This document shows, one piece after another, positions 1-8,743 of a DNA stretch of 64,000 nt (its first letter is position 1; each line of letters opens with the position of its first letter). Below the pieces are notes generated by a model that saw only the letters and a list, made by a program, of their open reading frames with translations, made no database searches and had not been told where the DNA came from. Made by a program: the position numbers and the translations under genes. The stretch covers positions 124,001 to 188,000 of the forward strand of contig CANTFL010000056.1 in NCBI GenBank assembly GCA_947650285.1. Reading direction: 5' to 3'. This stretch comes from Hyaloperonospora brassicae. Taxonomy: Eukaryota > Oomycota > Peronosporomycetes > Peronosporales > Peronosporaceae.

Positions 1-447
1 CGCAAGCAAAGTGGCTGCTCAAACAAGCAGCGCATCCAAGCTACATGCACTATGTCTCACTCATACACGACTTGCTTTTTACTCGCAATTCTGACATCAT
101 CTGTTACACAGTCTTGTGCGGCCATCATCTGTGTGTCATCTTACAGCTCAGCGTACTGTATCTCGATGGTTGGTCTGCATCTATTCCTAGATCATTGATC
201 GAAGATCGAATTGAAAGACTCGCTCCTACGTAAAACTTCACACTAACGAAGTCTTCTAGGCTTCACTCGATCGAAGTGCAAAAAACTGCTGCGTCACACT
301 ATAGTAGGCCACGTAGCGACGCAACAAAACCAGCGCACGAAGCAGCAACAATCACGTCATGCTTGTCGCCAGAATGAAACGCAAGTTCACGCCCTTCATA
401 CAACTTCGTTTGTATACGTCCTCATTCAAGCTGGTCCACGTCCGGTA
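1..447. other. Intergenic, no gene seen
   Basis: Only a short unsupported open frame is present. This stretch lies downstream of the FIBP-like gene, which ends at 448 on the minus strand, so its right part probably holds that gene's 3' untranslated region and terminator. I see no RNA gene or repeat. Confidence 0.5.
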
Positions 448-1899
448 CTAACGACCTGGTGACTCAAAGGCAATTGCCATCCGAGCCTGCACCGCTGAAG
501 CGCTGGTTACCGTCCGCTCCGTCGCGCCATTATGCAAATATGCCGGCTCATACGTCGTTGTTGCAGCAGGGTGACAGCGATCGTAGACTGCCAGCACCAC
601 AGCTCGACATACGCTGATAAAGCGATCCCAGCTAGCAAGCAGTAAGCCGCGCGTCCCCTGACCATTAAGGTACCACACATCCAGCTCAGCTAGCGCATCG
701 ACGAACGCGCTGAATAGAGCATTCAGCTGTGGCTTCATCACCCCACACTCGTGTAAAACGTATACGACACGAGTCAGCAAGTGCTCCAGTAGATGTTGAA
801 ACTCTTTTGGCTGAGACAGGCCAGCACCAATGGTTAACAGCCCATGGACCACAAGGTACAACTTGCTCTCCAGCTCGTCAAAAGTGTAAACGATATTCCG
901 CAGTGTCCCCTCTGCGGCAGTCCACGCTTGTACGCGTGCGATAATGTTGTCTCGATACGTCTTGAGCACGTCATTGTCATTAATCAGATGTGCCTTCAGA
1001 TCGCGCAGACAGTTGGCCAAAAGATGGCTCGGATCTAACCCAACTGTCTCCCATACGCTAGTCGGCTGCAGCGTCTCCTGCAACATACCAGTAGTTGGCC
1101 ACTCCCCAGTGCTCAGAGATCGCAATGCAAGTTGGGCACCATTCTCGACAACAGTGTCGCCAACTACGTTTGTTGTTGCGAGAGCTTTATTCGAATACGT
1201 GAGCTTCGGAAACGTCGTTCGTTGCGGGAGCCAGTGCGTCATTAGCAATGCAGCGATGTAACAGAGATCGGACCACGTTAAAAATCCAGTGTCAGGATGT
1301 TGGGGATGCACTTGAAACCTCGTGTGCAAGATAAAGAGCAGACACGCGTACTCGCTGGCAAGCTGCTCCGAAAGCAGGAAGAGGTCGCTAATCGTACGAC
1401 CTACAGAACCGTGGAAGTTGCGATCTTCCACCGCAGCATACACCCGTCGAAGATTATCCAGTTGACGGCGACAGCTTTTCAGCGTGCGTCCAGATCGTTC
1501 AGCTACATCATCCAAATCCTTTTCTAGACGGCCACAGAGCTTCTTGCCCAGCAGCCAGCGGTCCGTGTCGGCATCTCGCACGTAGTAGCGTTGCACCATG
1601 TAATACTGCTGGTCAGGAGGGATCTGAAACAACAACTGCGATCGAAACAAACTTGGCTGTGCCAAGTAGTGCTCCAGCTTATCGTAGAGTCGATACTGGT
1701 CCACAGTGTCTCGCCAGAGTAGCTCGCGCAATTTTGAGGCTGCGTCTCCGCCGAGAAATGACATGGGCACAGCCAGCGGGAGACTCAGACGAGCGGTCAG
1801 CGTATCGTCGGCGTTGTGGCCCGCGAGCCACAGCGCGAAGACGTCTTCATTTACACGGATCGGGTCGGTCAAGAAGGCCTCGAACACCTCGCGCACCAT
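448..1899 (-). CDS. FIBP-like protein (acidic FGF intracellular-binding protein family)
   Basis: Intronless 483-residue protein, longer than animal FIBP (about 360). The ATG at 1899 was chosen because the codons upstream in frame have no ATG and the homology begins right after it with the family's DEDVF..LWL-like N-terminus (residues 14-25). Family marks seen directly are LLFQIPP (about 89-95) and the most conserved block GKKL...KDLDD...TLKSCRRQ.DN..RV (about 118-153). A loop around residues 230-290 between conserved helices explains the extra length. FIBP is an intracellular, mainly helical protein of unclear biochemical role; in animals it binds acidic FGF, a ligand oomycetes lack, so the ancestral role must be different. 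No signal peptide or membrane segment is visible. Family assignment is firm; function is not. Confidence 0.85.
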   Translation of the reverse strand: MVREVFEAFLTDPIRVNEDVFALWLAGHNADDTLTARLSLPLAVPMSFLGGDAASKLRELLWRDTVDQYRLYDKLEHYLAQPSLFRSQLLFQIPPDQQYYMVQRYYVRDADTDRWLLGKKLCGRLEKDLDDVAERSGRTLKSCRRQLDNLRRVYAAVEDRNFHGSVGRTISDLFLLSEQLASEYACLLFILHTRFQVHPQHPDTGFLTWSDLCYIAALLMTHWLPQRTTFPKLTYSNKALATTNVVGDTVVENGAQLALRSLSTGEWPTTGMLQETLQPTSVWETVGLDPSHLLANCLRDLKAHLINDNDVLKTYRDNIIARVQAWTAAEGTLRNIVYTFDELESKLYLVVHGLLTIGAGLSQPKEFQHLLEHLLTRVVYVLHECGVMKPQLNALFSAFVDALAELDVWYLNGQGTRGLLLASWDRFISVCRAVVLAVYDRCHPAATTTYEPAYLHNGATERTVTSASAVQARMAIAFESPGR

Positions 1900-3865
1900 A
1901 GAGTTTGAGGGCTTATTTTGTGGACCACACAAAGGCTTCGGCCCTCTGTTCAAAGCACGCCGGGCAGCTGGCACACGATCGACACGTCGTGGGGATAGAT
2001 CCGGCTGAACATAGCATTAGTATGCAGCTCAAGCGTCGGCTGGCACTAAACTGGACCCCCTGTCGCATGCTTGGAGTAAACAGGTGATCAACGCCACATG
2101 GCGCGTTGTCAATGTGGCAGTGTCGTGGATCAGGTGCGGGCAAAGGAGTCTGGGTTCACCCACTACCTCTGCAACTGCACATCACTGTGCATCCCAAATT
2201 TCGTGAACGGATTGTCGCGTAGGACATACGATACGACCGACCGTTCGGATTCGGTGTACTATCACCATACGAGAAACGTCATGATTTACTCCGCTCTCAG
2301 TCGGGCGCGCTGATCGGTGGAGCTCGAAGATGCTACCGGATGAGCGGACGTATCCCTCCAAACTCCCTGCAACCGCCACTCTGTTCGTTGAGGCTTCGGA
2401 AAAGGCAGCTCGTCGTTACTTCGTACGACGACGACGAACGAATCACATGTTGCGTCTCAATCGGTAGAACAATCCGCACGGACGTGGAACATAAACCGCT
2501 CAGAAAAGCGCGTGTCACGCAGAACGGGAACGCGATGTTTCTGACGCCCAGACAGACGAGCGACAAGCACAGTATGGATCGGTGGCATCCAGACGGAGGC
2601 AGCGCTGCGATGCCGTGCAGCCAGGCGAAATCAGCTTGCTTGACACGTGAGCACAGCGCTGCGTAGCTTGCAGGTAAAATAACGAGAGCCACATGAGGAG
2701 GCGGTGCAGCTTCCGCACGCCAAGTCAACGAGAGCCGACCACTGCGCATTGAAGCAAATGAACATCGCTGTGCCACGTCTTTTCTATGGGCGGCACCAAG
2801 TCTTTTTCCACACGCTACGAACCGCGACCAAGAACAAAATGTGTTCGGTGATTACGGGGCGACGGATCCACAGAGGCAATCGTGATCGACTGTCGCGCGT
2901 GCCCGGTCGGAGCCGTATGCGTGTCGGCTGATCGACAAAGAGCCTTAACATTGGTAATTTACTAAGTCCATCGACCGCAGTCGGATTACGTACTCGCTCC
3001 TCATTGAAGCAGCAGCTTGGCCCCACAAAAGTGAGCGAGGGTGTGGCTGAACGTTGCCCGGGTTGACTCGCGTGCGCAGCCCCTAGGTTCTATATCACCG
3101 TCGTCATCCGGCTGTCTGCCCCGACGACTTGGAGACAAGGCTGCCCGTCGCATGTCACCAAAGTTCAATCGGGACAAAAAGTTAATACGATTTGACGCTC
3201 GAGAGGTAGTGTGCACATGTCACGCACAATCAAAGAATGGAAAACATCGTTTCGATTTGACGCTCGCGAGGCTATTCACCGAAAGCGTCATCCGTACCCT
3301 TTTCCATCGCCACACATAAAACGGCAGACTGCGTTCCCATGTACGTCAACTTGATCGACCGCGTGCAGGGCCTACTCCATACAGCACTCAAGAAGGAAAA
3401 GTTGAGGCAAACAGTGCGACGTATTAAAAGAGCGTAAGGAACTGCTTTGGCTAGTGTCGCTTGCCTACCCAATATCTCACGCCCGCCCTTTTCGAGCTCC
3501 TGCCAAAGTTTCATGTTTTCCGATCAGCTTCGTGATTGATCATCCCGGCACAAGACAGTTGCACAGCGCACCGATCCTTGTGATCAGTTCCAAGCTGTTT
3601 GTCGTCACGACGTACCTGATCGCCGGAGAGGAATTGCCCTTGCGTACCTGCCTGCACACGCGCTACGTCCCACGCGTACGTACATTTTACGAGCACATGT
3701 GCACAATGGCAGTCCTGCCCGTGCCCACTGGATGTTTCGGCAACTTTGCATACAACGATGCCCATCGATCTCTAGCTTCGGATGGGACGAGCTGTATTGC
3801 ATCGCACAGCTGGAACGCGACGCTCGGCCGACAGCCCGACAACAGTCCCTGCTTGCTCCATCTTG
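1900..3865. other. Intergenic, about 2 kb without a supportable gene
   Basis: Several open frames of 60-175 codons occur on both strands but they overlap each other, have no recognisable domain and no consistent coding bias. The part next to 1899 should carry the FIBP-like promoter, but I find no clear initiator motif there. Confidence 0.45.
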
Positions 3866-3879
3866 TCATTCTACAACTT
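3866..3879 (+). promoter_or_regulatory. Oomycete initiator-type core promoter
   Basis: TCATTCTACAACTT matches the oomycete initiator plus flanking element (TCATTYYNCAWTTT) at 13 of 14 positions. It lies 85 bp before the ATG at 3965, a normal spacing for these organisms, and supports that ATG over the upstream in-frame one at 3782. Confidence 0.6.
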
Positions 3880-3964
3880 GCCCGCCTCGGCCCAGGTCCT
3901 TTCAACAGCCCGACTGTTCCCTCAGAAGATCCCCGACGCAACTCTCTCTTCTTCGTCAAACATC

Positions 3965-6694
3965 ATGCTGTCCTGCAATAAGTTGTTCGTCACGTGCGCG
4001 ACCGCGGCTCTGATCATGTCCAGCATCGCTGAAGCGGACCGCCAGGCGTCCAACACCGACGCCACGAATTACGACCATGATGCAAAGGTCGGCATTGGCG
4101 CCGGTGTGGACATCAACCTCGGCGGCGCAAGTGTCGGCGCTGGCGCCGGTGTCGTACTCGGTACCGACAGGACCCACCCTGGCACCCAAGACCAAATGAC
4201 AAACCCGGAAGGCAACACGGATCAAACGACGATGAACTCCGGCGGAAACCCCTCGACCTTCGATCACTTCCATGGCATCGGAGCTGGCGCTGGTCTTGGT
4301 GTCAACGTCGGCGATATTGGTGTCGACGCTGGCGCTGGTCTCCTCCTCGGTTCTTTCGGCACGCACCCGGGCACCCAAGACCAAATGACAAACCCGGAAG
4401 GCAACACGGATCAAACGACGATGAACTCCGGCGGAAACCCCTCGACCTTCGATCACTTCCATGGCATCGGAGCTGGCGCTGGTCTTGGTGTCAACGTCGG
4501 CGATATTGGTGTCGACGCTGGCGCTGGTCTCCTCCTCGGTTCTTTCGGCACGCACCCGGGCACCCAAGACCAAATGACAAACCCGGAAGGCAACACGGAT
4601 CAAACGACGATGAACTCCGGCGGAAACCCCTCGACCTTCGATCACTTCCATGGCATCGGAGCTGGTGCTGGTCTTGGTGTCAACGTCGGCGATATTGGTG
4701 TCGACGCTGGCGCTGGTCTCCTCCTCGGTTCTTTCGGCACGCACCCGGGCACCCAAGACCAAATGACAAACCCGGAAGGCAACACGGAGCAAACGACGAT
4801 GAACTCCGGCGGAAACCCCTCGACCTTCGATCACTTCCATGGCATCGGAGCTGGCGCTGGTCTTGGTGTGAACGTCGGCGATATTGGTGTCGACGCTGGC
4901 GCTGGTCTCCTCCTCGGTTCTTTCGGCACGCACCCGGGCACCCAAGACCAAATGACAAACCCGGAAGGCAACACGGAGCAAACGACGATGAACTCCGGCG
5001 GAAATCCCTCGACCTTCGATCACTTCCATGGCATCGGAGCTGGCGCCGGTCTTGGTGTCAACGTCGGCGATATTGGTGTCGACGCTGGCGCTGGTCTCCT
5101 CCTCGGTTCTTTCGGCACGCACCCGGGCACCCAGGACCAAATGACGAACCCGGAAGGCAACACGGAGCAAACGACGATGAACTCCGGCGGAAATCCCTCG
5201 ACCTTCGATCACTTCCATGGCATCGGAGCTGGCGCTGGTCTTGGTGTCAACGTCGGCGATATTGGTGTCGACGCTGGCGCTGGTCTCCTCCTCGGTTCTT
5301 TCGGCACGCACCCGGGCACCCAGGACCAAATGACAAACCCGGAAGGCAACACGGATCAAACGACGATGAACTCCGGCGGAAACCCCTCGACCTTCGATCA
5401 CTTCCATGGCATCGGAGCTGGCGCCGGTCTTGGTGTCAACGTCGGCGATATTGGTGTCGACGCTGGCGCTGGTCTCCTCCTCGGTTCTTTCGGCACGCAC
5501 CCGGGCACCCAGGACCAAATGACGAACCCGGAAGGCAACACGGAGCAAACGACGATGAACTCCGGCGGAAATCCCTCGACCTTCGATCACTTCCATGGCA
5601 TCGGAGCTGGCGCTGGTCTTGGTGTGAACGTCGGCGATATTGGTGTCGACGCTGGCGCTGGTCTCCTCCTCGGTTCTTTCGGCACGCACCCGGGCACCCA
5701 GGACCAAATGACAAACCCGGAAGGCAACACGGATCAAACGACGATGAACTCCGGCGGAAACCCCTCGACCTTCGATCACTTCCATGGCATCGGAGCTGGC
5801 GCCGGTCTTGGTGTCAACGTCGGCGATATTGGTGTCGACGCTGGCGCTGGTCTCCTCCTCGGTTCTTTCGGCACGCACCCGGGCACCCAGGACCAAATGA
5901 CGAACCCGGAAGGCAACACGGAGCAAACGACGATGAACTCCGGCGGAAATCCCTCGACCTTCGATCACTTCCATGGCATCGGAGCTGGCGCTGGTCTTGG
6001 TGTCAACGTCGGCGATATTGGTGTCGACGCTGGCGCTGGTCTCCTCCTCGGTTCTTTCGGCACGCACCCGGGCACCCAGGACCAAATGACAAACCCGGAA
6101 GGCAACACGGAGCAAACGACGATGAACTCCGGCGGAAACCCCTCGACCTTCGATCACTTCCATGGCATCGGAGCTGGCGCTGGTCTTGGTGTCAACGTCG
6201 GCGATATTGGTGTCGACGCTGGCGCTGGTCTCCTCCTCGGTTCTTTCGGCACGCACCCGGGCACCCAGGACCAAATGACGAACCCGGAAGGCAACACGGA
6301 GCAAACGACGATGAACTCCGGTGGAAACCCCGTACATTACAAGGACTATATCGGTGCTGGAGCTGGTGTGGAGATAGGTGGCGTTCCTCACCATGGTGAG
6401 AACGTCTCCGGAAACGGCAACGGCCTACCGAACGGCGAATTATCAGGAGAGAACGGTACGTCACAGACACAGGGCGGCGACGAGAAGAAGGATCCGTGCG
6501 CTACCGGCAACTGCCCGGACACGCCGGTTGTTGGCACTCCGGTCGTTAACACCCCGGTCGTTGGCACTCCGGTCGTTAACACTCCGGAGCAGGAGCCTCC
6601 CATCGTTCAGTCTGGCAAGACAGGCATGAATACGGACACGGAGCACTCGACGTTGGACATGCCACCTAACCGTCGTCTTCGGTCGCAAATCTAA
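3965..6694 (+). CDS. Secreted glycine-rich tandem-repeat protein
   Basis: Intronless 909-residue protein. The ATG at 3965 begins a typical signal peptide (hydrophobic residues 7-21, likely cleavage after AEA at 24), whereas starting at the upstream in-frame ATG (3782) would bury it. After a short unique part come eleven complete 63-residue units and a partial twelfth. Each unit has a hydrophilic half (THPGTQDQMTNPEGNT, with D or E next) and a glycine/alanine/valine half (GIGAGAGLGVNVGDIG, then VDAGAG). The C-terminus has two cysteines (DPCATGNC), a TPVVGTPVVN repeat in two copies, and a basic end. There is no transmembrane segment or GPI signal, so the protein is probably released to the wall or matrix. 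The alternation suggests a beta-rich, wall-associated or adhesive protein, but I recognise no named family. It lacks an N-terminal RxLR or LxLFLAK motif, so it is not a classical translocated effector. Confidence 0.85.
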   Translation: MLSCNKLFVTCATAALIMSSIAEADRQASNTDATNYDHDAKVGIGAGVDINLGGASVGAGAGVVLGTDRTHPGTQDQMTNPEGNTDQTTMNSGGNPSTFDHFHGIGAGAGLGVNVGDIGVDAGAGLLLGSFGTHPGTQDQMTNPEGNTDQTTMNSGGNPSTFDHFHGIGAGAGLGVNVGDIGVDAGAGLLLGSFGTHPGTQDQMTNPEGNTDQTTMNSGGNPSTFDHFHGIGAGAGLGVNVGDIGVDAGAGLLLGSFGTHPGTQDQMTNPEGNTEQTTMNSGGNPSTFDHFHGIGAGAGLGVNVGDIGVDAGAGLLLGSFGTHPGTQDQMTNPEGNTEQTTMNSGGNPSTFDHFHGIGAGAGLGVNVGDIGVDAGAGLLLGSFGTHPGTQDQMTNPEGNTEQTTMNSGGNPSTFDHFHGIGAGAGLGVNVGDIGVDAGAGLLLGSFGTHPGTQDQMTNPEGNTDQTTMNSGGNPSTFDHFHGIGAGAGLGVNVGDIGVDAGAGLLLGSFGTHPGTQDQMTNPEGNTEQTTMNSGGNPSTFDHFHGIGAGAGLGVNVGDIGVDAGAGLLLGSFGTHPGTQDQMTNPEGNTDQTTMNSGGNPSTFDHFHGIGAGAGLGVNVGDIGVDAGAGLLLGSFGTHPGTQDQMTNPEGNTEQTTMNSGGNPSTFDHFHGIGAGAGLGVNVGDIGVDAGAGLLLGSFGTHPGTQDQMTNPEGNTEQTTMNSGGNPSTFDHFHGIGAGAGLGVNVGDIGVDAGAGLLLGSFGTHPGTQDQMTNPEGNTEQTTMNSGGNPVHYKDYIGAGAGVEIGGVPHHGENVSGNGNGLPNGELSGENGTSQTQGGDEKKDPCATGNCPDTPVVGTPVVNTPVVGTPVVNTPEQEPPIVQSGKTGMNTDTEHSTLDMPPNRRLRSQI
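4172..6250 (+). repeat. 189 bp tandem repeat array, 11 full copies
   Basis: Copies start every 189 bp from 4172 to 6062, with a twelfth partial copy from 6251 that diverges at about 6330. Copies are nearly identical. Most differences are silent (CAA/CAG, ACA/ACG, AAC/AAT, GCT/GCC); the only recurrent amino acid change is D/E after GNT, in the order D D D E E E D E D E E E. Copies 6-7, 8-9 and 10-11 repeat the same silent marker pairs, pointing to amplification of a 378 bp dimer. Confidence 0.95.
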
Positions 6695-7061
6695 GCGACT
6701 TGGGCGAGTCCGCTGAAGCTGTTGACGCGCGCGATGTAGCAGAACTTGCTCTACTTGATCGATGGACAGTACTTCTTGTTGAAACCGATATCGCCAACCT
6801 GAATAAATGGTTTTACACGTTTTTACTTTGCAACCTTCTTCTTGATGATACCAGTATAACCGGTATGATCGACCTGTGGTCACAAGCAGCGAAGTGTTTG
6901 ATGTGGGGTGCGGGCATGGCCCAATTTGTGCTAGTTCTGTGACCATTTCACGGGTGACATAGGGCTGTTTTAGTCTTGTGATCAAATTACACCGGTCTCG
7001 TCGATCGCCGGCTTTCTGTAACAAGCTGGACATTCAACTGACCACAAAAACCCAACCACCC
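6695..7061. other. 3' flank of the repeat-protein gene
   Basis: An 80-codon open frame at 6700-6942 has no supporting feature and follows the stop codon immediately, so I read this stretch as 3' untranslated and intergenic sequence. Confidence 0.4.
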
Positions 7062-7199
7062 ATGGCTGCACCTACCCAACCTCTTGCTAGGTACGGTGAC
7101 CCGGATACCGCGTTCAGACGATTCACAGGCGCAAGCGACCCGACTACCGTCGCTCTCATGTGCAAAGTACTGGAAGAGATCAACGTCAGCATTATTTAA
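7062..7199 (+). CDS. Possible small protein or exon, 45 residues
   Basis: The ATG has a favourable context (accacccATGG) and opens a 45-codon frame with balanced composition and a helical end (VALMCKVLEEINVSI). No signal peptide or domain is visible. It could be a genuine small protein, an orphan exon, or chance. It is downstream of, and tail-to-tail with, the PH-domain gene that ends at 7325. Confidence 0.2.
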   Translation: MAAPTQPLARYGDPDTAFRRFTGASDPTTVALMCKVLEEINVSII

Positions 7200-7324
7200 A
7201 CCCGTCCAGACACCGCCACAGCGCTACCGATGCGCCTCAAACTTCTTAGATACCCATCAACAAATCCTACACCCGCTTGGTTTGCCTTCATCCTGCAATG
7301 TCTGCACGTAAGAATGTCGAAATG

Positions 7325-8553
7325 TTAGGCCCAGGACCGACGCAAAGCAACGATGCGGTCAGCACACACCTCGTTTTTCATCAACACGCCAGCAGTCGTA
7401 GGCTCAGGCCTTCGAGACGACAGGACGCAAAGGCCGCACAATGAGGCGGGAGGTGGACGGGGTGTCCACTCCCGCAAGGTAAGCAGCTTGTCGATCTCGA
7501 CAAATAGGTCCTCTTCCGCTTCTGGCAGCACACACACACACACACAGTTAGCTATGCCACACCACCGCCAACCACAGAGCGCCTCGGCAACACACCTGTG
7601 CAGATAGCATCGCTGACCGTCTGCAAAGCTTTGCCGTCTCGAAGGCGTCGCAGCCCCTGTTTGCATGGTCGCAATGAGTTTTCGGTCAGCTCCGCAACAA
7701 CACATCAGAGCTCACTGCAGTTACGTAGGTACGCACCTCCACCCAATACACCGCTGCTCGATGTGTCACCGCGCGCAATGTGATCGTCGCGCCATTGATT
7801 CCGAGCCGCAGCAGCCTCGTGGTCTCTCGATCTTTCATACACACACACGCGGAGTGAGTCGACTGCCCGCGCCCTCGAAGAGAGAGAGAGAGAGAGAGAG
7901 CGCGTAAGAGACAGATCGGATGACTCACCGTCCAGACCGTCACACTCTAGCGCGATCTCCGACGCACTGCGGATGTCCGTCGACATGACCAGCACCTGAT
8001 GCGTGGCCTACACACAGCATTCACCCGCACACATTTGCGTTAGTAGCATTCCCTCTTCTCCTCATCCAGCAGCATCAGCAGCAACTGCAACAGCAGCTGC
8101 AGCAGCAGAGAGGTCTACGCGGCGGCCACGTACGTGGACTCGATAGAGCACCAGTTGGTGCCCACTCGTCTGGAACAGGAACGGCCGCCACGTCCCGTTG
8201 ATCTTGCGGTACTCGAGGAATCCCGACAAGCCGTGCGCGTCGTCCTGTGGGCCTTTGCCCGCCCTCGTGGAGAACGTGTAGTACGACGCCAAGTCGACGC
8301 TCGAGTCGGGCGACGCGCAGTGTCTCGTCGTCTCGCGTCGCTTCTCCGTCCCGGGGCCGCAGCTGTCGCACGAGACGCTGCGTAGAGTAACTGTACTGGA
8401 GCTGCTGATCGGCGCCACTTCGCCAGTCGCAGAGCTCGTGCGGCTGCTGTGGCTGCTGCTGACAGCGCTTCGGGTTCGCGAGCGCCACACAGCGCCGCCC
8501 GCCGCTCGTGGATCTGCGCAGGAGGGCGCGGGACGAGGCGTTTTCTGCGGCAT
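7325..8553 (-). CDS. PH-domain protein, five exons
   Basis: Spliced model on the minus strand: exons 8134-8553, 7929-8007, 7770-7831, 7596-7689 and 7325-7521. All four introns (126, 97, 80 and 74 bp) have GT-AG ends and every junction keeps phase; intron 1 has a perfect TACTAAC branch site and a GTACGT donor, intron 2 a GTGAGT donor. The product is 283 residues. After a serine/arginine-rich N-terminus, residues about 109-222 form a pleckstrin homology fold: GFLEYRKINGTW strand, LVLYR strand, SASEIALE strand, GATITLRA strand and a C-terminal helix (QGLRRLRDGKAL). The near-invariant tryptophan of that helix is absent. PH domains bind phosphoinositides or proteins at membranes; the specific partner is unknown. 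The residues after 230 are low-complexity and that end is the least certain. The gene shares a 190 bp upstream region with the divergent MICU-like gene. Confidence 0.6.
7529..7546. repeat. (CA)9 microsatellite in intron 4 of the PH gene
   Basis: Nine CA dinucleotides, read as GT on the coding (minus) strand, just upstream of the acceptor of the last intron. Confidence 0.9.
7879..7900. repeat. (AG)11 microsatellite in intron 2 of the PH gene
   Basis: Eleven AG dinucleotides lie inside the 7832-7928 intron and read as a CT tract on the coding strand. Being intronic, length changes here would not affect the protein. Confidence 0.9.
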
Positions 8554-8743
8554 CAGCAGCGCCCGTTGGTCGCGACTTCCGGTTGGGGAATGCAGAGCCC
8601 ATTCGCGCGAAGGCTGCGGCGCTGGACGATCCGCTGCCTTGCGCCGTCGCACTTGTCGACACGGCAGTCCGTTGCGTTCATTGTGGACCGTAACGGCAGT
8701 TGTTTTCCAACCCTAACGCCATTCGTCGAGCGCTTTCACGCGA
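8554..8743. promoter_or_regulatory. Shared upstream region between divergent PH and MICU-like genes
   Basis: Only 190 bp separate the two start codons, so promoters must overlap or share elements. A weak initiator-like TTCATTGT occurs near 8677-8684 on the plus strand. No TATA box is visible. Confidence 0.35.

Noticed and set aside
729..1901. Several plus-strand frames opposite the FIBP-like gene
   Set aside because: Shadows of the minus-strand gene; none has domains or start context.
3782..3964. Longer N-terminus of the repeat protein from the upstream in-frame ATG
   Set aside because: It would bury the signal peptide, and the initiator motif at 3866-3879 puts transcription start downstream of that ATG.
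2333..3981. Frames of 108-175 codons on both strands between the FIBP-like and repeat-protein genes
   Set aside because: Mutually overlapping, without motifs or splice signals.
3956..6394. 812-codon open frame on the minus strand over the repeat array
   Set aside because: It exists only because the 189 bp unit happens to lack stops in that frame and is multiplied eleven times. It has no signal, domain or promoter, whereas the plus strand has a signal peptide, an initiator and silent-site variation.
6670..6694. RRLR near the C-terminus of the repeat protein as an RxLR effector motif
   Set aside because: The motif must lie within about 60 residues after the signal peptide; this one is at the far C-terminus.
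7353..7607. Plus-strand gene using a perfect CAAG/GTAAGC donor at about 7479
   Set aside because: The minus-strand exon model gives four phase-consistent introns and a PH fold; the plus frame gives low-complexity sequence only.
8062..8133. Extension of PH exon 1 into a poly-alanine tail
   Set aside because: The tract is a CAG/GCT microsatellite inside the first intron, which has a GTACGT donor and a TACTAAC branch site.
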